From Streptomyces colonosanans (GTDB taxonomy: Bacteria > Actinomycetota > Actinomycetes > Streptomycetales > Streptomycetaceae): a DNA stretch of 64,000 nucleotides. How positions within the stretch are numbered: position 1 is the first letter of the stretch; each line of letters begins with the position of its first letter. The stretch spans positions 1 to 64,000 of the forward strand of contig NZ_MLYP01000079.1 in the NCBI RefSeq assembly GCF_001866645.1, given 5' to 3'. Below are positions 51,493 to 59,762 of the stretch, one piece after another. The notes under the pieces are model-generated. The model was not told the DNA's origin. It did not search any database and worked only from the letters and a program-made list of their open reading frames with translations. The position numbers were made by a program, and so were the translations under genes.

Positions 51493-52173
51493 ATGGCCTG
51501 CTTAGATGATCTGGTGACTCCTGACATCCGCTTCCTGCGCGTCTTCGGCGACCCGAACGGCGATCACGGCAATGTCCTGGGCGTGGTACGCGATGGCCGC
51601 GCTTTCCCCGGTGAGGAATCCAGACAAGCCCTCGCTCGGCAACTGCGGCTCAGCGAGACCGTGTTCATCGACGATGCGCAGCGCGGTGTCGTGGACATCT
51701 ACACGCCAGGGACGCGGCTCCCGTTCGCCGGGTACCCCCTCGTCGGCGTGGCCTGGCTCCTCGGCCTGGAGAGGCTGGAGCTGCCCGTGGGGAGTATCCC
51801 CGTGCGCCGCGCCGACGGCTTCACGTGGATCAGAGCACGAGCGGATTGGGTTCCGCCGCGCACGCTGCGGGAGTACGGCAGCGTGCAGGAGGTCGACGCG
51901 CTAGCGGTGCCGGAACCGGGCGAGTGGGTGTACGCCTGGGCCTGGCAGGACGTGGCCGCCGGCCGAATTCGGGCCCGCGGGTTCCCGGGCCGTGGCGATG
52001 GCATCGACGAGGACGAAGCCACCGGCGCGGCAGCGCTCCTGCTCGCCGATCGGCTGGGGCGGGCCGTCACGGTCACCCAGGGCAGCGGGTCGCAGATCAT
52101 GGCAGCCCCCGGCCCCGACGGGACGACCGACATAGGCGGACGGGTCTGCGTCATGGAGAATCCCGCGTGCTGA
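51493..52173 (+). CDS. PhzF-family protein (transposon cargo)
   Basis: The 226-aa protein shows PhzF features: FLRVFGDPNGDHGNVLGVV at the start, QLRLSETVFIDD (catalytic Glu region), LPFAGYPLVGVAWLL and the late DEDEATGAAALLLADRLG. It is shorter than typical PhzF (about 280 aa), so the middle is compressed. PhzF proteins are isomerases; no phenazine genes are nearby, so a different substrate is expected. Codon 4 is TTA (51502-51504), implying bldA dependence. Confidence 0.75.
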   Translation: MACLDDLVTPDIRFLRVFGDPNGDHGNVLGVVRDGRAFPGEESRQALARQLRLSETVFIDDAQRGVVDIYTPGTRLPFAGYPLVGVAWLLGLERLELPVGSIPVRRADGFTWIRARADWVPPRTLREYGSVQEVDALAVPEPGEWVYAWAWQDVAAGRIRARGFPGRGDGIDEDEATGAAALLLADRLGRAVTVTQGSGSQIMAAPGPDGTTDIGGRVCVMENPAC

Positions 52174-52230
52174 GCTGTAGCGGCATGGCCAACAGGCGCC
52201 TGATCAAGGCCGGTTGGTAACGTCACCGGC

Positions 52231-52914
52231 GTGGATTACGACCGTGTGCTCGAAGCGTTTCGTCTGGAGTGCGGGGCGCTCACAGATGCTGTGTCAGGAC
52301 TGTCTGAGGCAGGGTGGGAGCTCCCGACGCGCTGCACCCCCTGGACCGTACGCGAGCTGCTCGGGCACGTATGGGTCGTGATCGATTGGCTTCCAGGGAT
52401 GCTGGACTCACCGGCACCGGGTGAGGCCGAGATTTCCGCGGCGGAGTACTACCGCCCGGACGACCGCTTTTCATCGCAGACCAACGATGCCCGGATCGCT
52501 CTGGCTCGGGACCGTGCGGCGCAGTCGGCTGATGGGGCCGCCTTCGCCGAGGGTTTCACCGAGACCTGGCAGCGAGTCGACCGGCTGTGCAGGGTCCAGC
52601 CGGTCGGCCGTACCGTGCGGACACGTCATGGTGACGCCATGCTCCTGTCGGAGTTTCTCCTCACCCGGATTGTCGAAGTCGCCGTCCACGGTCTTGACCT
52701 GGCTGATGCACTGGGACGCGAGCCCTGGCTGACCTCGTCGGCCGGTGACGCCGTGACGGAGTTGCTGCTCGGTGCAGAGCAGACTGCGGCCGTCCGCACG
52801 TTGGGATGGAGCCAGCCTCACTTCCTCCGCAAAGCCACCGGCCGCGAGCCACTGGATGAAGAAGAGGCCGCGCAGATCGAACAACTCAGTATCCGATGGC
52901 TTGCCCTGGGCTGA
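52231..52914 (+). CDS. Mycothiol-dependent maleylpyruvate-isomerase-family protein (transposon cargo)
   Basis: This 227-aa protein begins with an MDMPI_N/DinB-like helical bundle: LTDAVSGLSEAGWELPTRCT PWTVRELLGHVWVVIDW, whose His is a metal ligand, and later TRIVEVAVHGLDLADALG. The family uses mycothiol for isomerisation or conjugation and often detoxifies electrophiles. GTG 52231 is the start. It follows the PhzF-like gene by 57 bases and is probably co-transcribed. Confidence 0.8.
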   Translation: MDYDRVLEAFRLECGALTDAVSGLSEAGWELPTRCTPWTVRELLGHVWVVIDWLPGMLDSPAPGEAEISAAEYYRPDDRFSSQTNDARIALARDRAAQSADGAAFAEGFTETWQRVDRLCRVQPVGRTVRTRHGDAMLLSEFLLTRIVEVAVHGLDLADALGREPWLTSSAGDAVTELLLGAEQTAAVRTLGWSQPHFLRKATGREPLDEEEAAQIEQLSIRWLALG

Positions 52915-52983
52915 CACCATGCGCCTGGCTGCAACCTCCAATCCTTCCTGGTAGCACGGCCTACTGCGTCGACAAGCACGGCT

Positions 52984-53391
52984 TCAATCGGCCTCATAGC
53001 GGGCCAAGCGCCTGCGTAGATCCAGGTTCTCGCCCTGCGCGACTTCCAGGGCCTTGCGGAGCCTCGTCACCTCCTCACGGTGAGCATCCTGCTGTCGCCT
53101 GAGGCGGGCGCTCAGCGCCCTCACGGCGGCTGAGGCCGACGAGTCTCCTGGCGGGTCTACGAGCGCTGCCGAAGCCGATCCGTCTTTGGTGCGTTGCCGT
53201 TCGATCCAACTGCGTAGCTCGGGGCTCCGATAGAGGAAGTCCGTGCTCACACCGGCCTGGCGGGCCACGGCGGTGAAGCTGATGGGCTTGCCCGCCTTGG
53301 CCAGCTCGGCAAGCGCGGCGCGGGCCCGCTTCCCGGCTTCCTCGGTGCGGGCGCGGGTGGCCTGGCGGAGATGCTCCGGCATGGGCGTCAT
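52984..53391 (-). CDS. tnpC: DUF6262 / TnpC-like transposition protein
   Basis: This 135-aa basic protein has an N-terminal helix-turn-helix-like part (ELAKAGKPISFTAVARQAGV STDFLYRSPEL) and a C-terminal coiled coil (SARLRRQQDAHREEVTRLRK). This is the DUF6262 family, the third gene of Tn554-type elements, thought to help set orientation and efficiency. ATG 53391 overlaps the tnpB stop (ATGA). Confidence 0.8.
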   Translation of the reverse strand: MTPMPEHLRQATRARTEEAGKRARAALAELAKAGKPISFTAVARQAGVSTDFLYRSPELRSWIERQRTKDGSASAALVDPPGDSSASAAVRALSARLRRQQDAHREEVTRLRKALEVAQGENLDLRRRLARYEAD

Positions 53392-54770
53392 GCGGTCGGC
53401 TCCTGTTGTTGGACGGTGGACCGTGATTCGGGGCGGTCGGCCGCGCCTGCCCCGCGCACTGCCCTCAGCTGTCCGTCCTCACGGACACTGACCTGGTCCA
53501 AGGCGACGAGGACCTTGTCCAGGGCGCGGGTTTCGGCGAGGCGGCCGGAGAGCCAGATGTTGTCCTCGCCCATCGGCTCACCGTGGCGTGCGGTGAACTG
53601 CGCCTGGCGCCGGGCGATCAGTGCTTCGGTCTGGCCAAGCTGGTGCTGGAGTTCGTCGCGATGGCTGGCGTCGGTGACGAATTTGTCGCAGGTGAGGCAG
53701 GCGTTGCCCTTGGAGCACACCTGTCTGGGCGGGAGCATGCACCAGCCGTTGGGCAGCACGCGGTCAGCGCGCTGGTCGAGGTGGAGGAGGTCGTAGAGGT
53801 CGCTCGGATTCACCTCGGCGGTCCGGCCGTCGGCCGTCACCTTCTTGTAGCGAAGGAACTCACGCTCGGCCGTCACGGCCAGGGTCTTGGCGTAGTGCAG
53901 AGTCATGGTCGGCGTGATGTGTCCGAGGTAGCGCATGACGACGTGGATCGGGACCCCGGCGTTGATCAGGTCGGTCGCGCGGGTGTGCCTGAAGGTGTGG
54001 GTTTTGGAGATCTTGACGGGCCGGCCGACGCTGTCGGTGATCGCCAGGGTCTTGGTCAGCTCGCCGAGTCGGCTGTGGAAGGTCGCCGAGGCGTAGGGCC
54101 TCTTGCCGAGCCGGTTGTTCTTGGTCTGCAGGAAGAGGTACCGCGGTTCCGTTCCCGGTGGGGCGCCGTGGGCGGTGATGAACTCACGAGCCCACTCCTG
54201 CTGGCGGCGGACGATGTCGGCGATCTCCTGGTCGACCGGGATCGTCGGTGGATCACCGCCGGTGATCTTCGTCTGCTGGTAGGCGAGTCGTGCCACGAAG
54301 CCATCCGGCTCCTTGTCCTGCTCGTTGCTCGTCGTCAGGAGTGGCAGCAACGGTTCGAAGTCCATCATCAGGACCTCGTTCATGCGTCGGCCGGTCCGGA
54401 TCAGCAACATGAGCGCGTGGAAGGCCTGCCGGTCATCGAGCCCACCCTCGGACTTGGCGGCCGCGAGTGCTCCGGAGCCTGCGGCGATCCGGCTGATCAC
54501 CTCGTCCTCCAGAGCCATGTCGTCCGGTGGCTGGTTGGTGAGCCGCGGCTTGTCTTCCAGCCGGAACAGCACGGAGTGGTGCATCCCTAGCGCGCCCCAG
54601 CGTCGCTCACCGAGCACCGACACCGCCTCGGCGCGGTTGTCGTACATCCAGCGGTAAAACGCCTCGATGGTCACCAGCGTGCTGCGGCGGCTGTTCTTGG
54701 ACAGCTTGCCGCCCTTGTTCGGCCCGCTCATCACCGTGTGGCTGTTGAGGGAGTCCACAAATCCGCGCAA
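53388..54770 (-). CDS. tnpB: TnpB-like tyrosine recombinase, catalytic part (after in-frame TGA)
   Basis: About 460 residues continue in the same frame as the upstream segment after one TGA. It holds the whole catalytic domain: Arg in IRTGRRMNEVLMMDF, KISKTHTFRHTRATDLI (H-x-x-R), YLGHITPTM (His) and Tyr in LHYAKTL. A C-terminal Cys cluster (CSKGNACLTCDKF) is like that of Tn554 TnpB. The codon after the stop is TTG with no ribosome site, so independent translation is doubtful. Confidence 0.85.
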   Translation of the reverse strand: MRGFVDSLNSHTVMSGPNKGGKLSKNSRRSTLVTIEAFYRWMYDNRAEAVSVLGERRWGALGMHHSVLFRLEDKPRLTNQPPDDMALEDEVISRIAAGSGALAAAKSEGGLDDRQAFHALMLLIRTGRRMNEVLMMDFEPLLPLLTTSNEQDKEPDGFVARLAYQQTKITGGDPPTIPVDQEIADIVRRQQEWAREFITAHGAPPGTEPRYLFLQTKNNRLGKRPYASATFHSRLGELTKTLAITDSVGRPVKISKTHTFRHTRATDLINAGVPIHVVMRYLGHITPTMTLHYAKTLAVTAEREFLRYKKVTADGRTAEVNPSDLYDLLHLDQRADRVLPNGWCMLPPRQVCSKGNACLTCDKFVTDASHRDELQHQLGQTEALIARRQAQFTARHGEPMGEDNIWLSGRLAETRALDKVLVALDQVSVREDGQLRAVRGAGAADRPESRSTVQQQEPTA

Positions 54771-55640
54771 TCAGATCCGTAGCTGATCCGGGGAATCGAC
54801 GAGCTGGGGGCCGGAGCAGCCGACCTGGTCGATGTACCACTGGAACCACTTCAGGTGGTCGAGGCGGCTCTTCACCGACGACCACACGTACCGCTCCGTC
54901 AACAGCTGCACCGACAGCCACCACTTCGCGGCCTCCCTGAACCAGTCCGTCGTGAGCTGACTGAAGTTGGCCACGGACCGGCCCCAGGGCTCGTGCTCGC
55001 GTTGCGGAATGCGCCGGTCCAGGCTGGGGTTCCATACGTCCAGCCGCCACCATTCACCGTCGTGGTAGGCATGGGCCAGGCGGTCCTGGAGATGCTTGAC
55101 GCTGTTCAGCACGTGCGTGACGAGGCTCGCGTTCCGCGACGCGTCGGTCCGCATGACCGCACGCCGCACTTCGCGTGCCCACTCCTCGTGAGAGAGCGCC
55201 GTCAGCGACCTCGCGGAACGTGCCTGCGGTCCGCCGTGCTCGATCGCAAGAACCAAGCCCCGCCTGAGTTCCTGGAACCGCACTGTGGTAATGGCGTATC
55301 CCTCGGCGACTTGCTGATGGACGCACCAGGCCAGTTCCCAGATCATGGGCTCGGGCAGACCCCGGAAGCTGATCGCCTGGGAAAACCAGTCCTTCTCCCG
55401 GTCGATGGTCTGCTTGGTGAAAGCCCTGCCGTAGTCCTCCGGCATGTTGACCGAGTCGAAATGGTCCTGCCGGTGCTCCTCCGGCAGGCTCTCCCACAGT
55501 CGCCGCGCCTTCTCCTCGCTGAAGAGCTGGGCCACCGGCAGGCGCGGGTCCCGCTTGTCCTGCCGCTTACGCTCAGGAGTCCGCGGCGAGGGAACGGCCG
55601 CCGTCCCGGCTACCAGATGGGCGATCGGCTCAGCTTTCAT
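54771..55640 (-). CDS. tnpB: TnpB-like recombinase, N-terminal part ending in a premature TGA
   Basis: ATG 55640 (GGGGGAG upstream) overlaps the tnpA end by 11 bases and begins MKAEPIAHLVAG. The 289-aa segment contains LFSEEKARRLWESLPEEHRQ and RSVANFSQLTTDWFREAAKW, the core-binding part of a TnpB protein. It ends ...SPDQLRI-TGA (54771-54773), with the next residues LRGFVDSLNS in the same frame. A CGA-to-TGA transition is the simplest explanation; the intact protein would be about 750 aa. Confidence 0.8.
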   Translation of the reverse strand: MKAEPIAHLVAGTAAVPSPRTPERKRQDKRDPRLPVAQLFSEEKARRLWESLPEEHRQDHFDSVNMPEDYGRAFTKQTIDREKDWFSQAISFRGLPEPMIWELAWCVHQQVAEGYAITTVRFQELRRGLVLAIEHGGPQARSARSLTALSHEEWAREVRRAVMRTDASRNASLVTHVLNSVKHLQDRLAHAYHDGEWWRLDVWNPSLDRRIPQREHEPWGRSVANFSQLTTDWFREAAKWWLSVQLLTERYVWSSVKSRLDHLKWFQWYIDQVGCSGPQLVDSPDQLRI

Positions 55641-56805
55641 GACGGCTCCCCCAGGCTTGCGTGATCCTCTGCCAGTCCGCGCACGCACGCAGCTCGGCAT
55701 CCTCGGTCACATGGGCGTACGTGTTGATCGTGGTCTGGATGTCGGCGTGCCCCAGCCTCCGGCTGACCACATGCATCGGCACGCCCGACAGCAGCAGGGC
55801 TGTGGCGTGGGTGTGCCGGTACCAGTGCGGCGTCATGTCCGGTGGCAGGACGGGGACCTGCTGCTTCCGCGCTGCCAGGTGCTTGTAGACACTCTCCGCC
55901 CGAAGCGGGGCGAACCGGCGCCCGCGGTGCAGGTTGCAGAAGATGTACGCGTCGTCCCAGTCGTCCAGCTCGACATCTGCGCCGGCCTCGCACAGCGCCC
56001 AGACCCAGTCCCCGTACAGGCGGTCCAGGGCAGAGCCGACGAAGACGCGCCGGTGGCCGCTCTTGGCCCGCAGGCCGTGCGGGTGGTCCTCACGGTGGAC
56101 GACCTCGACCTGCGCGGTCGTACCCGTGCCGGTCTTCCAGTCACGGTGCCGCAGGCCGAGAGCCTCGCCGAGCCGCAGCCCGGTCTCCTCAAGCAGGGTC
56201 CACAGCAGGCGATACCGCAGCTCGCCCGACCAGACCGCGCCCGCCGCGTCCCAGGTCGCCTCCGCCTCACGGATCGCTGACATCTGGTCGGGCAGCAGCA
56301 CCGGCACCGGTTTCGCCCGGACACGAATCTTGACCACGCTGGAACGCCGCCCCGTCCTGCGCGCCACGTGCTCCAGGAACGGCAGGTAGCTTCCCGGCCG
56401 GGCTTTCACCGTCTCGTACAGCCGTCCGGCGACCTCGACCCCGCGCGCGGCGTGATAGCGGTAGAAGCCCATGACCGCGCGAGCCCGGCTCGCCACCGTC
56501 GCGTCGGCCGCCTTTGTGCCGTCATGGAGCGGCGCCACGTCCTCAGCCACGCTCCCGCGACGCAACTGCCCGACGAATGTACCGAGTTCGGTCACTCCGA
56601 TGGCATCCCAGGACTGCGCCCGACGCTCCAGGAACGTCCACCACAGGGCGAGACCCCGCGCATAGCTCTTGAGAGTGTTGGGCAAGCAGTCCCTCGATCT
56701 CAGGTACTCCAGGTACTGCTCGACCGGCTCAGCGACGCGGAAGTCCTCACCGACGACTGTCCATGTCACGCCTTCACCCATGGCCACCCGTTGCGTACTC
56801 GCCAC
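55630..56805 (-). CDS. tnpA: TnpA-like tyrosine recombinase
   Basis: The 391-aa recombinase has a SAM-like core-binding domain (PVEQYLEYLRSRDCLPNTLK, residues 27-46) and a catalytic domain with Arg in LEETGLRLGEALGLRH. Its HWYRHTHATALL supplies H-x-x-R, SRRLGH the second His and INTYAHV the nucleophile Tyr. GTG 56805 follows AGGGGG. It should cut at the CACGTCGT core together with TnpB. Confidence 0.88.
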   Translation of the reverse strand: MASTQRVAMGEGVTWTVVGEDFRVAEPVEQYLEYLRSRDCLPNTLKSYARGLALWWTFLERRAQSWDAIGVTELGTFVGQLRRGSVAEDVAPLHDGTKAADATVASRARAVMGFYRYHAARGVEVAGRLYETVKARPGSYLPFLEHVARRTGRRSSVVKIRVRAKPVPVLLPDQMSAIREAEATWDAAGAVWSGELRYRLLWTLLEETGLRLGEALGLRHRDWKTGTGTTAQVEVVHREDHPHGLRAKSGHRRVFVGSALDRLYGDWVWALCEAGADVELDDWDDAYIFCNLHRGRRFAPLRAESVYKHLAARKQQVPVLPPDMTPHWYRHTHATALLLSGVPMHVVSRRLGHADIQTTINTYAHVTEDAELRACADWQRITQAWGSRHES

Positions 56806-56935
56806 CGCGCCCCCTCTGTCACCACTGTCAGCGGCACCTCATCGCTGTACCGGATAACGCACCGCTCACAGAAAGGACACGGTCCACCACGTCATGTCAC
56901 AGACGTCAGCGGCGCCACAGGCAAGGTGCGGATAA

Positions 56936-57217
56936 CACGTCGTCCCGCTCGCCGAGGCCTGGGACTCCGGCGCGAGCAAGTGGACCACCGCCCAACGCCA
57001 GGCCTTCGCCAACGACCTGACCCGGCCCCAGCTGATCGCCGTGTCGGCGAGCTCCAACCGGTCGAAGGGCGACAAGGACCCGGCCGAGTGGGTCCCGACC
57101 CGGTCGGCGTACGTCTGCACCTACGCCCGCGCCTGGGTGCAGGTGAAGCACTATTACAACCTCTCCGTCGACTCGGCTGAGAAGAGCGCGCTGCAGAGCT
57201 ACCTCGCCGCCTGCTGA
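56936..57217 (+). pseudogene. 3' part of the interrupted HNH nuclease
   Basis: Beginning at the right copy of CACGTCGT, the frame reads VVPLAEAWDSGASKWTTAQR then QAFANDLTRPQLIAVSASSN RSKGDKDP, and ends VDSAEKSALQSYLAAC with stop 57215-57217. It continues the 50902-51272 segment exactly: ...DIDHVV/PLAEAWDSG. The codons themselves look undamaged, so precise excision would restore a gene of about 213 codons. Confidence 0.9.
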
Positions 57218-57440
57218 GCAGCCGGGATTCCCGGAACCTCCCCGCTCACCTGCGCGACGTCCCGTCTGCGGCGGTGGCGGGGCGGAGCACGGAAGGGGTC
57301 TTCGCCGGCTCTCGCCCGCGAAGGCCCCTTCGCTCCGTTGGCAGTCGGTGATCGACCCCCGAACCATGCGGAGGTTCAGCCGGGCCCATCGCCCGGTCCG
57401 CCGCCGGGCACCTCCTTCCGTCCGCAGCCACAGGCGGGGA

Positions 57441-58610
57441 TCAGTGCAGCACGTTGAGGAAGTTGGTGGCGTTGTCGACGAAGTACACCGAGCGGCGGTC
57501 CGGCCCCACGGCGAGCCCGAACAACGCGCCCGCGCCCGGCGGACTGCCGCTCGAGTCGAGCTGCCGGGAGGCCACCTGGACGCCGCGCGGGGTCGTCTCG
57601 ACGATGTTTCCGTCGCCCCCGTTGACGGTGAGGATGTTCCCGTTGGGTGCGATGGCCATTCCAAGAGGGCCGTTGAGCAGCCCGCCGACGCTGACATCCT
57701 TGCCGATGCCCGCGGTGGAGTGGCGGGTGAGTGCGCGCGGGATGGCAGCAATGCGGCTGTTGAGGGTGTCGGCCACATAGAGCGTGCCGTCGCGGCCGAG
57801 GCCCACACCCGTGGGACCGATGACGAGCGCGGCCGGGTCGGTCTTCTGGGCGAAGCCCGAGCCGATCACGGTGGTCGACTTACGCATCGGCGGATCGTCG
57901 CCGCGCAGACGCAGGTCGATGCGCAGCACCGTACCCTCGTTCACCACGTTGCCGCCGCCGGCGACCGTGCCGTTGAGCACATTCGTCACGAACAGCTCGG
58001 CGCGGTCGCCCTTGCTCACCGAGGTCATGTCCCAGGGACCGTTGATGCCGTCACCGGAGAACGTCGTGCGTACGGTGCCATGGCTGTCCAGGACGAGAAG
58101 GCAACCGGCCTGGGCGTGGGCCGGATCGCCGTCGCCCGTGGGGAGGCTGCCGACCACGACCCAGCCATGGGGCAGGACGGAGAGCGCCGTGGTGAGGCCG
58201 ACGCCGCCGGGACAGGGCCCGGGCAGATCAGCCGGATCGATCTGGGCGAACTGACTGACCTGGCCGTTCGGACTCACCTGCACGATGGTGGTGCCGGTGC
58301 CCTGCTGAATGAGCGAGTTGTTGAAGTTGCTCACCAGCACGTTGCCCTTGTGCAGGTCACCAATGGTCTGCGGAACGACCACCGTTCCGTAGGGGTTATT
58401 GTCACCGTTGGCAGGAACGGTGGAGGCGACGGGGCTCACGGTGTGCAGCGGGCCGAGGAAGGGCTGGCGGCCATGGCCATGGCCGCCGCCGGCCGCGAAG
58501 GCGGTACCGGTGCCGAGGGTCAGGGTCGCCATGGTCACGACGAGCGAACGGCGCAGGCGGCGCCAGGGACGCCTCTTGGGCACCTCATGGGGGTGCAAAA
58601 CAGTGATCAT
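57441..58610 (-). CDS. Secreted NHL/beta-propeller protein
   Basis: The 389-aa protein has a signal peptide (about 20-40, ending GTAFAAGGG) and a six-bladed-propeller-like domain of NHL or SMP-30 type. Repeats include VSNFNNSLIQQGTGTTIVQV, GVGLGRDGTLYVADTLNSRI, GMAIAPNGNILTVNGGDGNI and GLAVGPDRRSVYFVDNATNF. No catalytic set is obvious; it may bind ligand or wall material outside the cell. It is divergent from the DedA gene. I see no ORF in 57218-57440. Confidence 0.8.
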   Translation of the reverse strand: MITVLHPHEVPKRRPWRRLRRSLVVTMATLTLGTGTAFAAGGGHGHGRQPFLGPLHTVSPVASTVPANGDNNPYGTVVVPQTIGDLHKGNVLVSNFNNSLIQQGTGTTIVQVSPNGQVSQFAQIDPADLPGPCPGGVGLTTALSVLPHGWVVVGSLPTGDGDPAHAQAGCLLVLDSHGTVRTTFSGDGINGPWDMTSVSKGDRAELFVTNVLNGTVAGGGNVVNEGTVLRIDLRLRGDDPPMRKSTTVIGSGFAQKTDPAALVIGPTGVGLGRDGTLYVADTLNSRIAAIPRALTRHSTAGIGKDVSVGGLLNGPLGMAIAPNGNILTVNGGDGNIVETTPRGVQVASRQLDSSGSPPGAGALFGLAVGPDRRSVYFVDNATNFLNVLH

Positions 58611-58848
58611 GACATCACGTTAGGTACAGGATGTCCGCTGACGCATAGTTAGTTCCGCCAACAGGGGATCACGTTGCCGTCGGCCCCGGGTTCCGGCCGA
58701 CGCGGTCTCAGCAGCCCCCGCTGCAGCGTCTGTCACACCTGCCGCGTACGCTGTACGGCTGTCGAAGGCCGCTCCTGCCGCTCCCCCGCGACCTCGCGGC
58801 ATCGCGGCACGCAGCCGCCTCTGGGGAGAAGGACGGGGGGAGTTCCGG

Positions 58849-59448
58849 GTGCTCGAGATCGTGGGGTCGCTGACCAGCAGCCTCTGGATCTATCCCGTGG
58901 TGGCCGTGTCGGTCCTGCTGGACGTCTTCCTGCCGCTCCTGCCGAGCGGCATCCTCGTCATCACCGCGGCGACGGCGGCAGCGGCCGGTTCGGCCGTCGC
59001 GCACGTACCGGACGTCCTCGGGCTCCTCCTGTGCGCGGCGACGGCCTCGGTTCTGGGCGACCTGGTGGCATACCGCCTGGCCTGGAGCGGCGGCGCCCGA
59101 CTGGACCGGGCGATCGCCCGCTCACGCCGGCTGACGAGCGCACAGGAACGCCTCGGAGCGGCGCTCGCCCGCGGTGGCGGCACGCTGGTGATACTCGCCC
59201 GGTTCGCGCCCGCGGGCCGCTCGGTCGTCTCCCTCGGCGCAGGCGCCGCCCGCCGCCGCGCACGCGACTTCCTGCCCTGGTCGGCGCTGGCGGGTGTCAC
59301 CTGGGCCGGGTACAGCGTGGCCCTCGGCTACTTCGGCGGCCAGTGGCTGGGCACCAGCTGGCTGGCGACGGGCGTCTCGGTGACGGCCCTGTTCGCGGCG
59401 GGCGCGGGCGCCACCTACTTCATGCGCCGTCCCGCACCGCAGAAGTAG
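58849..59448 (+). CDS. DedA-family membrane protein
   Basis: The 199-aa protein has the DedA fold: SGILVITAATAAAAGSAV, the conserved DLVAYRLAWSGGARL, and FAPAGRSVVSLGAGAARRRA RDFLPWSALAGVTWAGYS. Family members help recycle undecaprenyl phosphate and resist cationic stress. GTG 58849 follows GGGGGGAG. Its last 29 bases overlap the convergent DUF2277 gene. Confidence 0.85.
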   Translation: MLEIVGSLTSSLWIYPVVAVSVLLDVFLPLLPSGILVITAATAAAAGSAVAHVPDVLGLLLCAATASVLGDLVAYRLAWSGGARLDRAIARSRRLTSAQERLGAALARGGGTLVILARFAPAGRSVVSLGAGAARRRARDFLPWSALAGVTWAGYSVALGYFGGQWLGTSWLATGVSVTALFAAGAGATYFMRRPAPQK

Positions 59449-59668
59449 CCTCCCGAGTCCGCCCCCGCACCTCCAGACCGGCGAGCAACTCCGCCGTCGC
59501 CGCGGCGACCGCGTCCACCGCCTGGTCAAACACCTCACGGTTGTGGGCGGCCGGGGCCCGGAAGCCGGAGACCTTGCGCACGAACTGGAGCGCGGCGGCG
59601 CGGATCTCCTCCTCCGTGGCCTCTTCGGGGAGGGCGGGCGGGCGAAGCGTCTTGATGCTGCGGCACAT
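59420..59668 (-). CDS. DUF2277 family protein
   Basis: This 82-aa protein begins MCRSIKTLRPPALPEEATEE and includes ALQFVRKVSGFRAPAAHN, the DUF2277 hallmark. It is a short cytosolic protein of unknown role. ATG 59668 has no ribosome site and lies close to a -10-like element, so it is likely leaderless. Divergent from the metallo-hydrolase. Confidence 0.85.
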   Translation of the reverse strand: MCRSIKTLRPPALPEEATEEEIRAAALQFVRKVSGFRAPAAHNREVFDQAVDAVAAATAELLAGLEVRGRTREATSAVRDGA

Positions 59669-59762
59669 GCGTCCAGTGTCGCGCGCTCCGCCGCCCCCCG
59701 GGTACGACGGAGCACGTGTCACGCGAGGAATACCCGTGCTCCCCCGCCGAGTTGGGCACGGC

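Larger units (their letters stand above)
51273..56943 (+). mobile_element. Tn554-like site-specific transposon
   Basis: This 5.67-kb insert splits an HNH nuclease gene between two copies of CACGTCGT. On its minus strand it carries tnpA (tyrosine recombinase), tnpB (second, larger tyrosine recombinase) and a DUF6262 tnpC-like gene, with overlapping ends, the Tn554 order. On its plus strand near the left end it carries two cargo genes (PhzF-like and mycothiol-dependent-isomerase-like). CGGATAAC words occur at 56851 and 56929, and CGGATAC at the left end, as likely recombinase sites. It has no long inverted ends, as expected for Tn554. Confidence 0.88.

Noticed and set aside
51493-52173. Phenazine biosynthesis locus
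   Set aside because: Only a short PhzF-like gene is present; none of PhzA/B, D, E or G is nearby.
52984-56805. Prophage or integrative conjugative element
   Set aside because: Two recombinases plus DUF6262 fit Tn554; there are no capsid, conjugation, replication or excisionase genes and no tRNA attachment site.
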